Positions 8,162 to 17,062 of a stretch of DNA of 45,327 nucleotides are shown here, one piece after another (positions within the stretch are counted from its first letter, which is position 1; each line of letters begins with the position of its first letter). This DNA comes from Firmicutes bacterium HGW-Firmicutes-3 (lineage in GTDB: Bacteria > Bacillota > Clostridia > Lachnospirales > Vallitaleaceae): positions 1 through 45,327 of the forward strand of contig PGZS01000015.1 of NCBI GenBank assembly GCA_002841435.1, in the 5' to 3' direction. A program made the translations under genes and the position numbers. The notes below the pieces were generated by a model. The model did not search any database, was not told where the DNA came from, and saw nothing but the letters and a program-made list of their open reading frames with translations.

Positions 8162-9634
8162 ATGAGTAAAATTCGAACAAGATTTGCACCGAGTCCGACA
8201 GGAAGGATGCATGTTGGTAATCTAAGAACCGCTTTGTATGCTTACCTCATAGCAAAACATGAAGGTGGCGACTTCCTTCTTAGAATCGAAGATACAGACC
8301 AAGAGAGACTGGTCGAAGGTGCCATAGAAATCATCAATAGAACCATGGCGGGTACGGGATTGATTCATGATGAGGGTCCGGATAAAGACGGCGGTTTTGG
8401 TCCTTATATTCAGAGTGAACGTGTGATGGCAGGTATTTACAAAGAACATGCAATGGAGCTTCTTGACAAAGGAGAAGCTTACTACTGCTTCTGTGACAAA
8501 GAAAGATTGGAACAACTTAGAAAAACATCTGAAGAGAATAAAGTAAATATCAAATACGATAAACATTGTTTGGACTTAACCATGGATGAGATTGCAGAAA
8601 AATTAGATGCAGGCATTCCCTATGTCATTAGGCAAAACAATCCGACCAAAGGTAAAACAATCTTCAAGGATGTTATTTATGGAGAGATTGCAGTAGATAA
8701 TATAGAGTTGGATGATATGGTACTAATGAAATCGGATGGTTATCCAACTTACAATTTTGCCAATGTGGTAGATGACCATCTTATGGAAATCACCCATGTG
8801 GTTAGAGGCAACGAATACCTATCTTCTTCGCCGAAATACAACCGACTGTATGAAGCCTTTGGATGGGATGTACCGACCTATGTCCACGTGCCTTTGATTA
8901 CAGATGAAAACCATAAAAAATTATCCAAGCGTAGTGGTCATTCATCTTATGAAGATCTGATTGAAGAAGGTTTTCTAAAGGATGCTATCGTTAATTTCAT
9001 AGCACTTCTAGGCTGGTCACCTACGGACAATAGAGAAATATTTACGTTGGAAGAATTAGTAGGGGCCTTTGATTATAAACATATTAATAAAGCGCCCGCA
9101 GTATTTGATATGAAAAAATTCACATGGATGAATGGTGAATATATCAAAAATATGGATGAAGCAACATTTTTATCCTATGCCATGACAGAAATCGACAAAG
9201 TTCTATCTGGTGAACATCTGGATAAGAAAACCATAGCCTTGTTGACACAACCTAGAATCGAGAAGTTTAATGAGATTCCGGATATGATTGATTTCTTTGA
9301 AAAAGTGTCAGATTATGATATAGATATGTACAATCACAAGCGTATGAAAACAAGTCCTCAAACGGCTTTAGAGGATTTGCCTTTACTATTACCAGTACTG
9401 GAAGCACACGAAACATGGACGATTGAGAGCCTTCATGACTTGGTCATGGCCTATGTTGAAGAAAAAGATATGAAAAACGGACGGATTCTATGGCCTCTTA
9501 GAACCATTTTATCAGGAAAAGAATCCACACCGGGAGGCGCCTTTGACATTGCTGCGATTTTAGGAAAAGAAGAGTCTTTGAAACGCATTAAAACCGGTCT
9601 TGAAAAATTGGAAAATGATTTAAACAACATTTAG
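8162..9634 (+). CDS. gltX: Glutamyl-tRNA synthetase
   Basis: A class I aminoacyl-tRNA synthetase of 490 residues that charges tRNA-Glu. In most Bacillota this enzyme is non-discriminating and also loads Glu on tRNA-Gln for GatCAB. The HIGH-type motif is HVGN at 17-20 after RFAPSPTG. The KMSKS-type loop is KLSKR at 253-257. RIEDTD (41-46) and the amino-acid pocket [10 protein letters not shown] (197-206) are intact. Two ATGs are available at 8159 and 8162. The second is preferred because GGAG at 8151-8154 is then seven bases away. A nitroreductase gene begins 30 bases downstream, and gltX, the nitroreductase and ung may form a loose operon. Confidence 0.97.
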   Translation: MSKIRTRFAPSPTGRMHVGNLRTALYAYLIAKHEGGDFLLRIEDTDQERLVEGAIEIINRTMAGTGLIHDEGPDKDGGFGPYIQSERVMAGIYKEHAMELLDKGEAYYCFCDKERLEQLRKTSEENKVNIKYDKHCLDLTMDEIAEKLDAGIPYVIRQNNPTKGKTIFKDVIYGEIAVDNIELDDMVLMKSDGYPTYNFANVVDDHLMEITHVVRGNEYLSSSPKYNRLYEAFGWDVPTYVHVPLITDENHKKLSKRSGHSSYEDLIEEGFLKDAIVNFIALLGWSPTDNREIFTLEELVGAFDYKHINKAPAVFDMKKFTWMNGEYIKNMDEATFLSYAMTEIDKVLSGEHLDKKTIALLTQPRIEKFNEIPDMIDFFEKVSDYDIDMYNHKRMKTSPQTALEDLPLLLPVLEAHETWTIESLHDLVMAYVEEKDMKNGRILWPLRTILSGKESTPGGAFDIAAILGKEESLKRIKTGLEKLENDLNNI

Positions 9635-9664
9635 TAGAGGTCTTTGAAATAAGAGGTGAAGACT

Positions 9665-10207
9665 ATGATTCGTTTATTGGTTAATCGACGAAGCATTAGA
9701 AAGTACAAAACCCAAAAAATAGAATGTGAGAAAGTGGATAAAGTCCTTACGGCTGCATTACTTGCACCCAGTTCTAGAGGCAGAAAACCTTGGGGTTTTC
9801 TGGTGGTGGATGATGAAGATTTGCTTAAAGAATTATCACAAGCTAAGGAGCACGGTTCCCAGTTTATCAGTAAGGCACCGATGGTCATCGTGGTCATAGG
9901 CGATACAACAATAAGTGATATGTGTGTTGAAGATTGTTCCATAGCGGCTACCTATATTCAACTTGAGGCAGAGCGCCTTGGACTAGGCAGTTGTTGGGTT
10001 CAAATCAGAGAAAGGTCTACTGAGAAAGGTACCTCTTCAGAAAATTATGTGAAGGCACTTTTATCCATACCGAATCAATTTATGGTTGAGGCAATATTAG
10101 CCATCGGTTATCCGGATGAGGAAAAAGTGCCCCATGACTTAGATGATCTTGATGTTCATAAAGTACATTACAACAAGTACAAAATCATGTATCCAGGTCA
10201 TTACTAG
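9665..10207 (+). CDS. Nitroreductase-family FMN oxidoreductase
   Basis: A 180-residue flavoprotein of the nitroreductase superfamily, which uses NAD(P)H to reduce nitroaromatics, quinones or similar acceptors. FMN-contact motifs are visible: NRRSIRKYK near the N-terminus, LLAPSSRGRKPWGFLVV (about 31-47), and GLGSCWVQ (about 108-115). The C-terminus has the LAIGYP segment. The ATG at 9665 follows GAGG (9653-9656) by eight bases. The GTG at 9656 would overlap that site. It precedes ung by one base and is probably translated in series with it. The physiological electron acceptor cannot be told. Confidence 0.88.
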   Translation: MIRLLVNRRSIRKYKTQKIECEKVDKVLTAALLAPSSRGRKPWGFLVVDDEDLLKELSQAKEHGSQFISKAPMVIVVIGDTTISDMCVEDCSIAATYIQLEAERLGLGSCWVQIRERSTEKGTSSENYVKALLSIPNQFMVEAILAIGYPDEEKVPHDLDDLDVHKVHYNKYKIMYPGHY

Positions 10208-10208
10208 A

Positions 10209-10907
10209 ATGAAGATACAGAATAGACAATGGGCAACACTATTAGAAGATGAATTTGAAAAAGCTTATTACAAGAAAATGTGGTCAATACTTGAAGATGC
10301 CTATAATCATGAAACAATATATCCACCAAAATCACAAGTTTTTTCGGCTTTTGAGACGACAGATTACGACCAAGTTAAAGTGGTCATACTTGGCCAAGAT
10401 CCATATCACGGACAGGGGCAAGCCCATGGGCTGTGTTTTTCGGTTATGCCGGATAAAAAGCTACCACCCTCACTCAAGAATATCTATAAGGAACTGGCAT
10501 TGGATCTAGGTATTCCAATACCAGATCATGGGTATCTCATTGACTGGGCTAAGCAGGGGATTCTGATGATAAACGCCATATGTACAGTTAGAGCCGGTGT
10601 ACCTTCATCTCATAAGTATCTAGGTTGGGAAAGCTTTACAGATCGGGTCATAGAGTTGTTAAACGAACGGGATGAAGGCATGGTTTTTGTTTTGTGGGGC
10701 AATTATGCCATAAAAAAAGAGGCCTTGATTACGAATCCAAGACATCGAGTTGTCAAAAGCCCCCATCCATCCCCTTTTTCTGCAAGGACAGGTTTTTTTG
10801 GTAGCCGACCTTTTAGTAGCATAAATAACCATCTCATGGAGATGGGTTATACGGCTGTGGATTGGACAATCAAACCCTACGCACAACAGATGAAATTAGA
10901 CTTATAG
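10209..10907 (+). CDS. ung: Uracil-DNA glycosylase, family 1
   Basis: The enzyme excises uracil from DNA as the first step of base-excision repair. At 232 residues it is of usual size. The water-activating motif GQDPYHGQ (62-69) holds catalytic D64 and H67. The DNA-intercalation motif HPSPFSA starts at H186, and the uracil pocket residues around GLCFSV and WGNYA are present. The ATG at 10209 is one base after the nitroreductase stop and gives a conventional N-terminus. The frame stays open upstream into the nitroreductase gene, but that extension is coding-frame overlap and is not expected to be translated. Confidence 0.97.
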   Translation: MKIQNRQWATLLEDEFEKAYYKKMWSILEDAYNHETIYPPKSQVFSAFETTDYDQVKVVILGQDPYHGQGQAHGLCFSVMPDKKLPPSLKNIYKELALDLGIPIPDHGYLIDWAKQGILMINAICTVRAGVPSSHKYLGWESFTDRVIELLNERDEGMVFVLWGNYAIKKEALITNPRHRVVKSPHPSPFSARTGFFGSRPFSSINNHLMEMGYTAVDWTIKPYAQQMKLDL

Positions 10908-10921
10908 GTTAATAAATTAAA

Positions 10922-11308
10922 TTATAAAGTACCCAAGTACCATATGAATAATCCCAACATGAAACCTAGGGATATGAACATGGTAACCACTAAGGATATG
11001 CGGACACGGTCCACTTTTCTCTTTAGACGTTGTGCGTTGGCTAATAAGGATATCAAGATGAAAAGAAATGTACAGATAGATAATATAAACGTACCCATCA
11101 GAACATCTTGGTTCCAAGTGCTAGCCGAAACTTTATTATAATGTATGTCTAAAATTGAGTAAATCTGGGGTCTTGCCTGATCAAACATTATAACAATGGC
11201 ACCGACCATAAGCCATGCCAATATGGATGCAGTTTTTATCCATTTCATCAAAAAATCAGGTCCTTCCCTATGATCTGTGATGTGTTTATCGTCTGGCCAA
11301 TAGTTCAT
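10922..11308 (-). CDS. Small membrane protein, unrecognised
   Basis: A 128-residue protein I do not recognise. It has a charged, acidic N-terminus (MNYWPDDKHITDHREG) and three hydrophobic segments at about residues 27-43, 70-90 and 103-123. A basic loop (NAQRLKRKVDRVR) between the second and third should be cytoplasmic. TAGGAG lies about eight bases before the ATG on the minus strand. It lies between the convergent ung gene (14-base gap) and the thiamine operon, to which it is divergent. No enzymatic motif is visible. The good ribosome binding site and clean membrane topology argue that it is real. Confidence 0.7.
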   Translation of the reverse strand: MNYWPDDKHITDHREGPDFLMKWIKTASILAWLMVGAIVIMFDQARPQIYSILDIHYNKVSASTWNQDVLMGTFILSICTFLFILISLLANAQRLKRKVDRVRISLVVTMFISLGFMLGLFIWYLGTL

Positions 11309-11434
11309 AAAATCATCTCCTAATAGAAAAACGCATTATTCTTACTCTACCTATAGTATCGACCAAAACAGAATAAAATATTAGCATTTTAAAAAGAATG
11401 ACCTATAAAATCCGTATTAATCAAGAGCAAAGTA

Positions 11435-11463
11435 TTGACGTAATCAAAACTTTGTGATAATCT
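11435..11463 (+). promoter_or_regulatory. Promoter of the thiamine operon
   Basis: TTGACG, a 17-base spacer and TAATCT, ending about 22 bases before the riboswitch aptamer. Confidence 0.6.
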
Positions 11464-11485
11464 TTACCCGTAACTTAATTAAATA

Positions 11486-11578
11486 GAACGCTAGGGGAGC
11501 CGGAAGTGCCGGCTGAGAGAAAGACCGATTGTCTTTGACCCTTGACCTGATTCGGATCATGCCGACGTAGGAAAGCTT
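11486..11578 (+). ncRNA. TPP riboswitch (THI element)
   Basis: All conserved blocks are present in order: GGGGAGCC, the paired GGCTGAGAG (11511-11519), GACCCTTGACCTGAT, then GGATCATGCCGACGTAGGAAAG. It precedes the thiW operon and a strong terminator. Binding of thiamine pyrophosphate should therefore favour termination and lower expression of thiW-thiD-thiME-thiC. Confidence 0.97.
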
Positions 11579-11592
11579 AAGTCAAATATAAG

Positions 11593-11635
11593 GCTATTAT
11601 ACAGGTGAAAATTGTATAATAGCTTTTTCTTTTTT
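11593..11635 (+). terminator. Riboswitch-controlled terminator (expression platform)
   Basis: An 11-bp perfect stem, GCTATTATACA with TGTATAATAGC and a 9-nt loop, is extended by A-T/G-U pairs. It is followed by TTTTTCTTTTTT and stands between the aptamer and thiW. AAAGCT at the aptamer's 3' edge is complementary to AGCTTT in the terminator and could act in the antiterminator. Confidence 0.88.
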
Positions 11636-11705
11636 CAAAGATTTCTGAGTGTTTATAAAACTGCATATACCGAATCATCTAATCATTCATAAGATGGAGG
11701 TTGTG

Positions 11706-12233
11706 ATGAACAAATTAAATGGTAACAGATCTTTAAAGCTATCGATTTCAGGCATGCTTATCGCACTTGGCGTTATACTGAGTACGTTTTATATTCCTTT
11801 TGGTGTAGCAAAGTGCTTTCCGATTCAACATTTTATTAATGTCATCGGTGCTGTTTTGCTCGGACCGGTTTATGCAGTCATCAATGCATTTTTGATTTCA
11901 TTGATACGCAATATGCTGGGAATGGGTTCTTTGTTAGCTTTTCCTGGAAGTATGATAGGTGCCGCTTTGGCAGGCCTTCTATACCAACGGTTTTCAGGTC
12001 AACAATTTATAGGTCATCGTATGGCTTGTTTGGGTGAAGTCGTGGGAACGGGAGTCGTTGGAGGAATCATTGCTGCACTCATGGCAAGCTATCTGATGGG
12101 CAACCGGGTCGGTCTTCTTTTCTTTATAATACCTTTTGGCATCAGTTCTTTGATCGGGAGCATTTTTTCACTGATTATTTTTGAGGCCACTGATGTGATA
12201 AAAAGGCTGAGAAGGTGGACGGAAAAAATATGA
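11706..12233 (+). CDS. thiW: ThiW, thiazole-uptake S component of an ECF-type transporter
   Basis: A 175-residue integral membrane protein that should bind and import the thiazole precursor hydroxyethylthiazole as the substrate-specific part of an energy-coupling-factor transporter. About five or six hydrophobic helices are visible. The pattern GVAKCFPIQHFINVIGAVLLGP, split across residues 33-54, and RNMLGMGSLLAFPGSM (about 72-87) are typical of ThiW. The EcfA/EcfT energising module is not in the window. ATG 11706 is chosen because GGAGG (11696-11700) lies five bases before it. An upstream GTG at 11649 has no such site. Its stop overlaps the thiD start by ATGA. It is the first gene under the TPP riboswitch. 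Confidence 0.92.
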   Translation: MNKLNGNRSLKLSISGMLIALGVILSTFYIPFGVAKCFPIQHFINVIGAVLLGPVYAVINAFLISLIRNMLGMGSLLAFPGSMIGAALAGLLYQRFSGQQFIGHRMACLGEVVGTGVVGGIIAALMASYLMGNRVGLLFFIIPFGISSLIGSIFSLIIFEATDVIKRLRRWTEKI

Positions 12234-12997
12234 AAAATGTATTAACGATTGCCGGTTCTGATTCCTCCGGTGGCGCTGGTATACAAGGGGATATCAAAAC
12301 CATAGCCTCCTATGGCTATCATGCTTTAACCGCCATAACAGCCATTACAGCTCAAAATACGCAAAGAATCCATTACATTCAACCCATCCATGTACATGAC
12401 CAATTGGCTGTCATGGATAAAGATTTTGAGATATCAGCCATCAAGATAGGAATGCTCTATACGGTAGAGAACATCCAATCGGTATTAAAATGGCTTGACG
12501 AACGAAAGTGTCCTATTGTCTTAGATCCATTGATGTGTGCTTCAACAGGAAGACAGCTCATTCAAGAGGAGGCAATAAAAGAATTAAATAGGCTTTTTAG
12601 CAAAGTCTCTCTGATAACACCCAATCTTTTTGAAGCTGAAAGGTTAACAGGTATTCAGATTAAGAAGGGCATAGATATGGAAATGAGTTGTAAAAAGCTC
12701 TATCAAATGTATCAAACACCGGTTTTAATAAAAGGCGGTCATTTTATATGGGAAAATCAGGCCATTGATTATTTTTATGATGGCAATAAGATGATGATGT
12801 ATAAAGAGGAGCGGTTGGAGAGTAATTGCACACATGGTACAGGATGTTGTCTTTCTTCAGCTATTGCCTGTGAGTTAACGTCCGGTAAAACAGTAGATCA
12901 GGCAATATTAGGGGCAAAAAAAACAGTCACAAAGGCCATAAGGAATGGCTATTTTGTAGGTCAAGGTGAGGGGGTTGTTCATGTACTTGGAATCTAA
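12230..12997 (+). CDS. thiD: Hydroxymethylpyrimidine / phosphomethylpyrimidine kinase
   Basis: ThiD phosphorylates HMP and HMP-phosphate to HMP-pyrophosphate, the pyrimidine substrate of thiamine phosphate synthase. The 255-residue protein starts with the ribokinase-fold signature TIAGSDSSGGAGIQGD (about 5-20). It has the substrate-binding IKIGML stretch, DPLMCASTG and the C-terminal anion hole and catalytic base region CTHGTGCCLSSAIAC (about 202-216). ATG 12230 overlaps the thiW stop (ATGA), indicating translational coupling. A GTG at 12215 is less likely. Its 3' end overlaps the thiM-thiE start by 17 bases. Confidence 0.95.
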   Translation: MKNVLTIAGSDSSGGAGIQGDIKTIASYGYHALTAITAITAQNTQRIHYIQPIHVHDQLAVMDKDFEISAIKIGMLYTVENIQSVLKWLDERKCPIVLDPLMCASTGRQLIQEEAIKELNRLFSKVSLITPNLFEAERLTGIQIKKGIDMEMSCKKLYQMYQTPVLIKGGHFIWENQAIDYFYDGNKMMMYKEERLESNCTHGTGCCLSSAIACELTSGKTVDQAILGAKKTVTKAIRNGYFVGQGEGVVHVLGI

Positions 12998-14363
12998 AAG
13001 ACCGATTATACATTTTTTGACCAATTATGTCACCATGCAGGATGTGGCAAATATGTGTTTAGCATCCGGTGGGCGACCCATCATGTCCGATGCCACAAAA
13101 GAGTTTGAAGAGATCATCCCAAAAGTGGATGGTGTTGTTATTAATATCGGAACGGCAGATGCATCACGATTTGAGAAAATGGATCATGCTCACCGTATCG
13201 CAATGGAATATAATAAAATCCTACTACTCGACCCTGTAGGGTGTAGTGCAAGTCTGTTTCGACTTAATCACTGTATCAAAGCATTGAAAACCGGTGGCAT
13301 ATCTATTTTAAAATGTAATACCCAAGAGGCAAAAGCTTTGATCAATGAAGAAATCAGTCCAATATTTTACGGTGTGGACAGTCAAACGGTTAATGGTGAA
13401 CAACATAATGATTTGGTACTGAATCTGTGGAAAAAGTACAGGGTCTATAACTTGGAAATAATTGTAATTATAACCGGTGCTACGGATTATGTGGCTTCAT
13501 CAAAAGGTATATGGGAGGTTACAGGTGGCAGTGTTTTACAAGAACGCATTTCTGGTACAGGTTGTATGTTAAACAGTTTGATTATAACGCGTGTATGTGG
13601 GTCAAATCTGGACCGACATGAAGTCATACTAAAGGCTCTTGAATGCATGAATCGAAGCAGCCAGTCAGCGGCTCAAGGGATACGAAATCAACAGCGTATA
13701 GGCTTATACAAGCAACATCTGTTAGATGAGGTGGCCAAAAGAAATGCACCGATCTACCTGATTACCCAAGAGTCTGTAGATGAACAGGCATTTTTATATT
13801 CATGTTTGCCAAAGACTGAATTAGCCCTACAATCCGGTGTAGGGTATCTTCAGTACCGTGTGAAACATAAAACATGGGAAGAAAAATTAAAAGAAAGTCG
13901 ACAGCTACAAGCATTAGCCAGAAAATATGGTACGACATTCATTATTAATGATGATGTTAAGCTAGCAAAGGAGATTGGGGCAGATGGGGTTCATTTAGGC
14001 ATACATGACACCTCGATTCGAGAAACCAGGCTTGAACTGGGTCAGAATGCAGTTATCGGAGCAACGGCCAAAACCATAGAGCAGGCCCACTGTGCAGAAG
14101 AAAAAGGCGCGAATTATCTTGGTGTTGGCGCACTCTTTTCTTCGCCTACGAAGAAAGACGCTATCTCAATGGATTTGGCAACACTTCAGTCAATCTATGA
14201 TCATGTATCTTTGCCTCTATATGGTATCGGTGGAATCACGCCCAATCTTTTGACACAAGTGCATACCCGGTATCTGGATGGTGTCGCCATGGTTTCAACC
14301 ATATATCAAGAAAAAAATGAAAATATTGCAAAAAGAATCCATCAAATAAAAAATAAATTCTAG
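12981..14363 (+). CDS. Bifunctional hydroxyethylthiazole kinase - thiamine phosphate synthase (ThiM-ThiE fusion)
   Basis: This 460-residue protein joins two thiamine enzymes. Residues 1-250 are ThiM, which phosphorylates the thiazole alcohol; the [14 protein letters not shown] start, DPVGCSAS (84-91) and the catalytic cysteine C195 in GTGCM are visible. Residues 256-460 are ThiE, which couples thiazole phosphate with HMP-PP. It has QYRVK (291-295), NDD (323-325), HLGIHD (338-343), [14 protein letters not shown] (381-394) and GIGGI (415-419). Some ThiE positions differ from the usual QLREK and HLGQ forms. ThiM comes first, the reverse of the yeast Thi6 fusion. No stop or frameshift separates the halves. 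ATG 12981 follows a GAGGGGG site and overlaps thiD by 17 bases. Confidence 0.94.
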   Translation: MYLESKRPIIHFLTNYVTMQDVANMCLASGGRPIMSDATKEFEEIIPKVDGVVINIGTADASRFEKMDHAHRIAMEYNKILLLDPVGCSASLFRLNHCIKALKTGGISILKCNTQEAKALINEEISPIFYGVDSQTVNGEQHNDLVLNLWKKYRVYNLEIIVIITGATDYVASSKGIWEVTGGSVLQERISGTGCMLNSLIITRVCGSNLDRHEVILKALECMNRSSQSAAQGIRNQQRIGLYKQHLLDEVAKRNAPIYLITQESVDEQAFLYSCLPKTELALQSGVGYLQYRVKHKTWEEKLKESRQLQALARKYGTTFIINDDVKLAKEIGADGVHLGIHDTSIRETRLELGQNAVIGATAKTIEQAHCAEEKGANYLGVGALFSSPTKKDAISMDLATLQSIYDHVSLPLYGIGGITPNLLTQVHTRYLDGVAMVSTIYQEKNENIAKRIHQIKNKF

Positions 14364-14373
14364 GGGAAAAACG

Positions 14374-15657
14374 ATGCAAACTTATACAACACAAATGAAT
14401 GCAGCAAAGCAAGGTATTATCACGGATATTATGAAAATTGTTGCCAAGAAAGAGAATATGGATGTCGAGCTACTAAGAGAAAAAGTTGCAAAAGGAACCG
14501 TTGCTATTCCGGCCAATCATAACCATTTGTCCATTGATCCTGAAGGTGTCGGTGAAGGACTAAGGACAAAAATGAATGTGAACTTAGGGATATCAAAGGA
14601 TTGTAATGATCCGGAAATGGAACTTGAGAAAGTTCGTGTTGCTCTTGACATGGGCGTAGAAGCCATTATGGACTTAAGTAACTATGGAAAGACCGAGCAG
14701 TTTAGAAAAGAGCTTATTTCCATGTCAGGTGCTATGATAGGAACGGTGCCGGTCTATGATGTATTTGGGTTCTTTGAAAAAGAGCTTAAAGATGTGCAGC
14801 CTGAAGATTTTTTGGCTATGGTACGTAAACACGGTGAAGATGGTGTGGACTTTGTAACCATTCATGCCGGTATGAACCGTAGGACGTCAGAAACATTTCT
14901 TGAAAATCCACGTCTTATGAACTTGGTTTCAAGAGGTGGATCGTTGATGTTTGCATGGATGCGTTTGACCGGATATGAGAATCCGTACTATGAATATTTT
15001 GATGATTTATTAGATATATGTGCAGAATTTGATATTACATTGAGTCTAGGTGATGCGTGTCGTCCCGGAGGTTTGGCAGATTCAACAGACGCTAGCCAGA
15101 TTCAGGAACTCATTACACTTGGAGAACTGACAAAGCGTGCATGGGCTAAGGATGTTCAAGTGATTATCGAGGGCCCCGGACATATGTCTATGGATGAGAT
15201 AAAAGCCAATGTTTTACTTGAAAAAAAACTGTGCCATGGTGCACCATTTTATGTATTAGGTCCTTTGGTGACAGATGTAGCGCCGGGTTATGACCACATC
15301 ACCGGAGCCATTGGTGGTGCGATTGCGGCAGCTGCCGGTGCGGACTTTTTATGTTATGTTACGCCGGCTGAACACTTACGTTTGCCAACAGTTGAAGATA
15401 TGAAGGAAGGCATCATCGCAACAAAGATAGCAGCCCATGCGGCAGATATCGCTAAGAAAACACCTCAAGCAAGAGATTGGGACAATCAGATGAGTAAGGC
15501 AAGGGTTGATTTGGATTGGGAACGTATGTTCGAATTAGCCATTGATCCCTCAAAAGCACGTGCCTATCGTGAAAATGCAGAACTGGAAGATGAGACAACC
15601 TGTTCCATGTGCGGAAAGATGTGCGCCATTTTAAACGTAAAAGAGGCGCTTAAGTAA
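14374..15657 (+). CDS. thiC: Phosphomethylpyrimidine synthase (radical SAM, short form)
   Basis: ThiC rearranges aminoimidazole ribotide to HMP-phosphate using SAM and a [4Fe-4S] cluster. The 427-residue length matches the short form lacking the extra N-terminal domain. The barrel motifs [31 protein letters not shown] and EGPGHMS are intact. The cluster cysteines lie at the C-terminus as C410, C413 and C417, a CX2CX3C pattern; the best-studied enzymes have CX2CX4C. A GGGG ribosome site precedes the ATG. It begins 10 bases after thiM-thiE and is the last gene of the riboswitch operon. No terminator is obvious after it. Confidence 0.96.
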   Translation: MQTYTTQMNAAKQGIITDIMKIVAKKENMDVELLREKVAKGTVAIPANHNHLSIDPEGVGEGLRTKMNVNLGISKDCNDPEMELEKVRVALDMGVEAIMDLSNYGKTEQFRKELISMSGAMIGTVPVYDVFGFFEKELKDVQPEDFLAMVRKHGEDGVDFVTIHAGMNRRTSETFLENPRLMNLVSRGGSLMFAWMRLTGYENPYYEYFDDLLDICAEFDITLSLGDACRPGGLADSTDASQIQELITLGELTKRAWAKDVQVIIEGPGHMSMDEIKANVLLEKKLCHGAPFYVLGPLVTDVAPGYDHITGAIGGAIAAAAGADFLCYVTPAEHLRLPTVEDMKEGIIATKIAAHAADIAKKTPQARDWDNQMSKARVDLDWERMFELAIDPSKARAYRENAELEDETTCSMCGKMCAILNVKEALK

Positions 15658-15764
15658 AATTAGGTTTAGAATTAAGTTGAGTTATTAATAGTGTCTATGT
15701 AAGTGCCATTAATTGTAAAGTCTTTTTATAACACACTTTAACAAGTTAAGGCACCATAAATTTG

Positions 15765-15792
15765 TTGAATTATTTTGAAGAACTGTTATAAT
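15765..15792 (+). promoter_or_regulatory. ilvE promoter
   Basis: TTGAAT, a 16-base spacer and TATAAT. The short 5' leader can form a hairpin with ATTTCT (15806-15811) against AGAAAT (15830-15835). No T-box or leucine leader peptide is seen. Confidence 0.65.
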
Positions 15793-15852
15793 ATGGAGTA
15801 ACGCAATTTCTGCAGTTATTTGTAGAACTAGAAATGGGAAAGGGGCTTACTC

Positions 15853-16923
15853 ATGCTCAATATAAGAATCGAAAAGGCGACGACTTTAAAGGAAAAACCG
15901 GATCCCAATCAGTTGGGCTTTGGCAATATATTTACAGACCATATGTTCATTATGGATTATGAAGAAGGTAAGGGATGGATCGATCCCAGGATTGTCCCCT
16001 ATCAAGATGTGGTGCTGGCACCTTCTGCTATGGTATTTCATTACGGTCAGGAAATGTTTGAAGGATTAAAAGCATATAGGACTGAAAGCGATGAGATTTT
16101 ACTCTTTAGACCTGAGATGAACATAAAAAGAACCAATACCACCAATCAACGCATTTGTATTCCACAAGTGAATGAAGGGGATATACTACAAGCCGTTAGG
16201 GCAATTGTAGAAGTAGATCAGGATTGGGTGCCAAGATTACCAGGTACATCTTTATATATACGCCCTTTTATTATAGCGACAGATCCTTTTTTAGGTGTTC
16301 GTCCTTCTAATATGTATAAATTAATGATTATTTTATCACCGGTTGGCGCGTATTACAAAGAAGGCATGAACCCTGTAAAAATCTGGGTAGAAACGGAATA
16401 TGTGCGAGCAGTTAAAGGCGGCGTAGGTTATGCGAAAACCGGAGCCAATTATGCAGCTAGCTTAAAGGCGCAGTTGAAAGCCAAAGAAAAAGGCTATACT
16501 CAAGTATTATGGCTCGATGGTATTGAGAGAAAATATATTGAAGAAGTAGGTACCATGAATGTTTTCTTTAAAATTGATGGCGAGATTATCACCCCTTCTT
16601 TGGAAGGTAGTATATTACCAGGTGTAACTAGAGATTCGGTTATTCAATTGCTAAAAGATTGGAATATGAAAGTATCTGAGAGAAAACTATCTATTGATGA
16701 TTTGTATCTGGCACACGAGGAAGGACGACTTGAAGAAGTGTTCGGTACAGGTACAGCAGCAGTTATATCCCCTGTAGGTCTACTTGACTGGAACGGACGT
16801 CAACTGACGGTTAATAACGGAGAAATCGGACCAGTGGCACTTAGACTTTATGATACCATTACAGGTGTTCAATGTGGTGCTATTGAAGATACATACCAAT
16901 GGACGGTCAAAGTAAGCCAATAG
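15853..16923 (+). CDS. ilvE: Branched-chain amino acid aminotransferase (class IV)
   Basis: A PLP enzyme that interconverts valine, leucine and isoleucine with their 2-keto acids. The 356 residues fit the longer BCAT type II group. The PLP lysine is K195 in GYAKTGANYAAS. The substrate loop FHYGQEMFEGLKAYR (about 62-76), FRPEMNIKR and the phosphate-binding EVFGTGTAAVISPVG are all present. AGGGG lies eight bases before the ATG. It is transcribed alone from its own promoter and ends in a terminator, so it is not part of an ilv/leu operon here. Confidence 0.95.
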   Translation: MLNIRIEKATTLKEKPDPNQLGFGNIFTDHMFIMDYEEGKGWIDPRIVPYQDVVLAPSAMVFHYGQEMFEGLKAYRTESDEILLFRPEMNIKRTNTTNQRICIPQVNEGDILQAVRAIVEVDQDWVPRLPGTSLYIRPFIIATDPFLGVRPSNMYKLMIILSPVGAYYKEGMNPVKIWVETEYVRAVKGGVGYAKTGANYAASLKAQLKAKEKGYTQVLWLDGIERKYIEEVGTMNVFFKIDGEIITPSLEGSILPGVTRDSVIQLLKDWNMKVSERKLSIDDLYLAHEEGRLEEVFGTGTAAVISPVGLLDWNGRQLTVNNGEIGPVALRLYDTITGVQCGAIEDTYQWTVKVSQ

Positions 16924-16985
16924 TATATAGATATAATGACCTCATAAAGATTAAATATGTTCTACAGCTTATATAAAGCCTATAC

Positions 16986-17011
16986 AAAACCGCCCTGAAA
17001 GGCGGTTTTTA
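16986..17011 (+). terminator. Intrinsic terminator after ilvE
   Basis: A 9-bp stem AAAACCGCC / GGCGGTTTT with loop CTGAAA and a short T run. A second copy of the right arm (AGGCGGTTTTA) occurs at 17027-17037 and could pair with the same left arm as an alternative fold in front of dinB. Confidence 0.85.
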
Positions 17012-17062
17012 CTAAACTGCTTTTATAGGCGGTTTTATCGATTAACGAAATCAGGTGATCCT

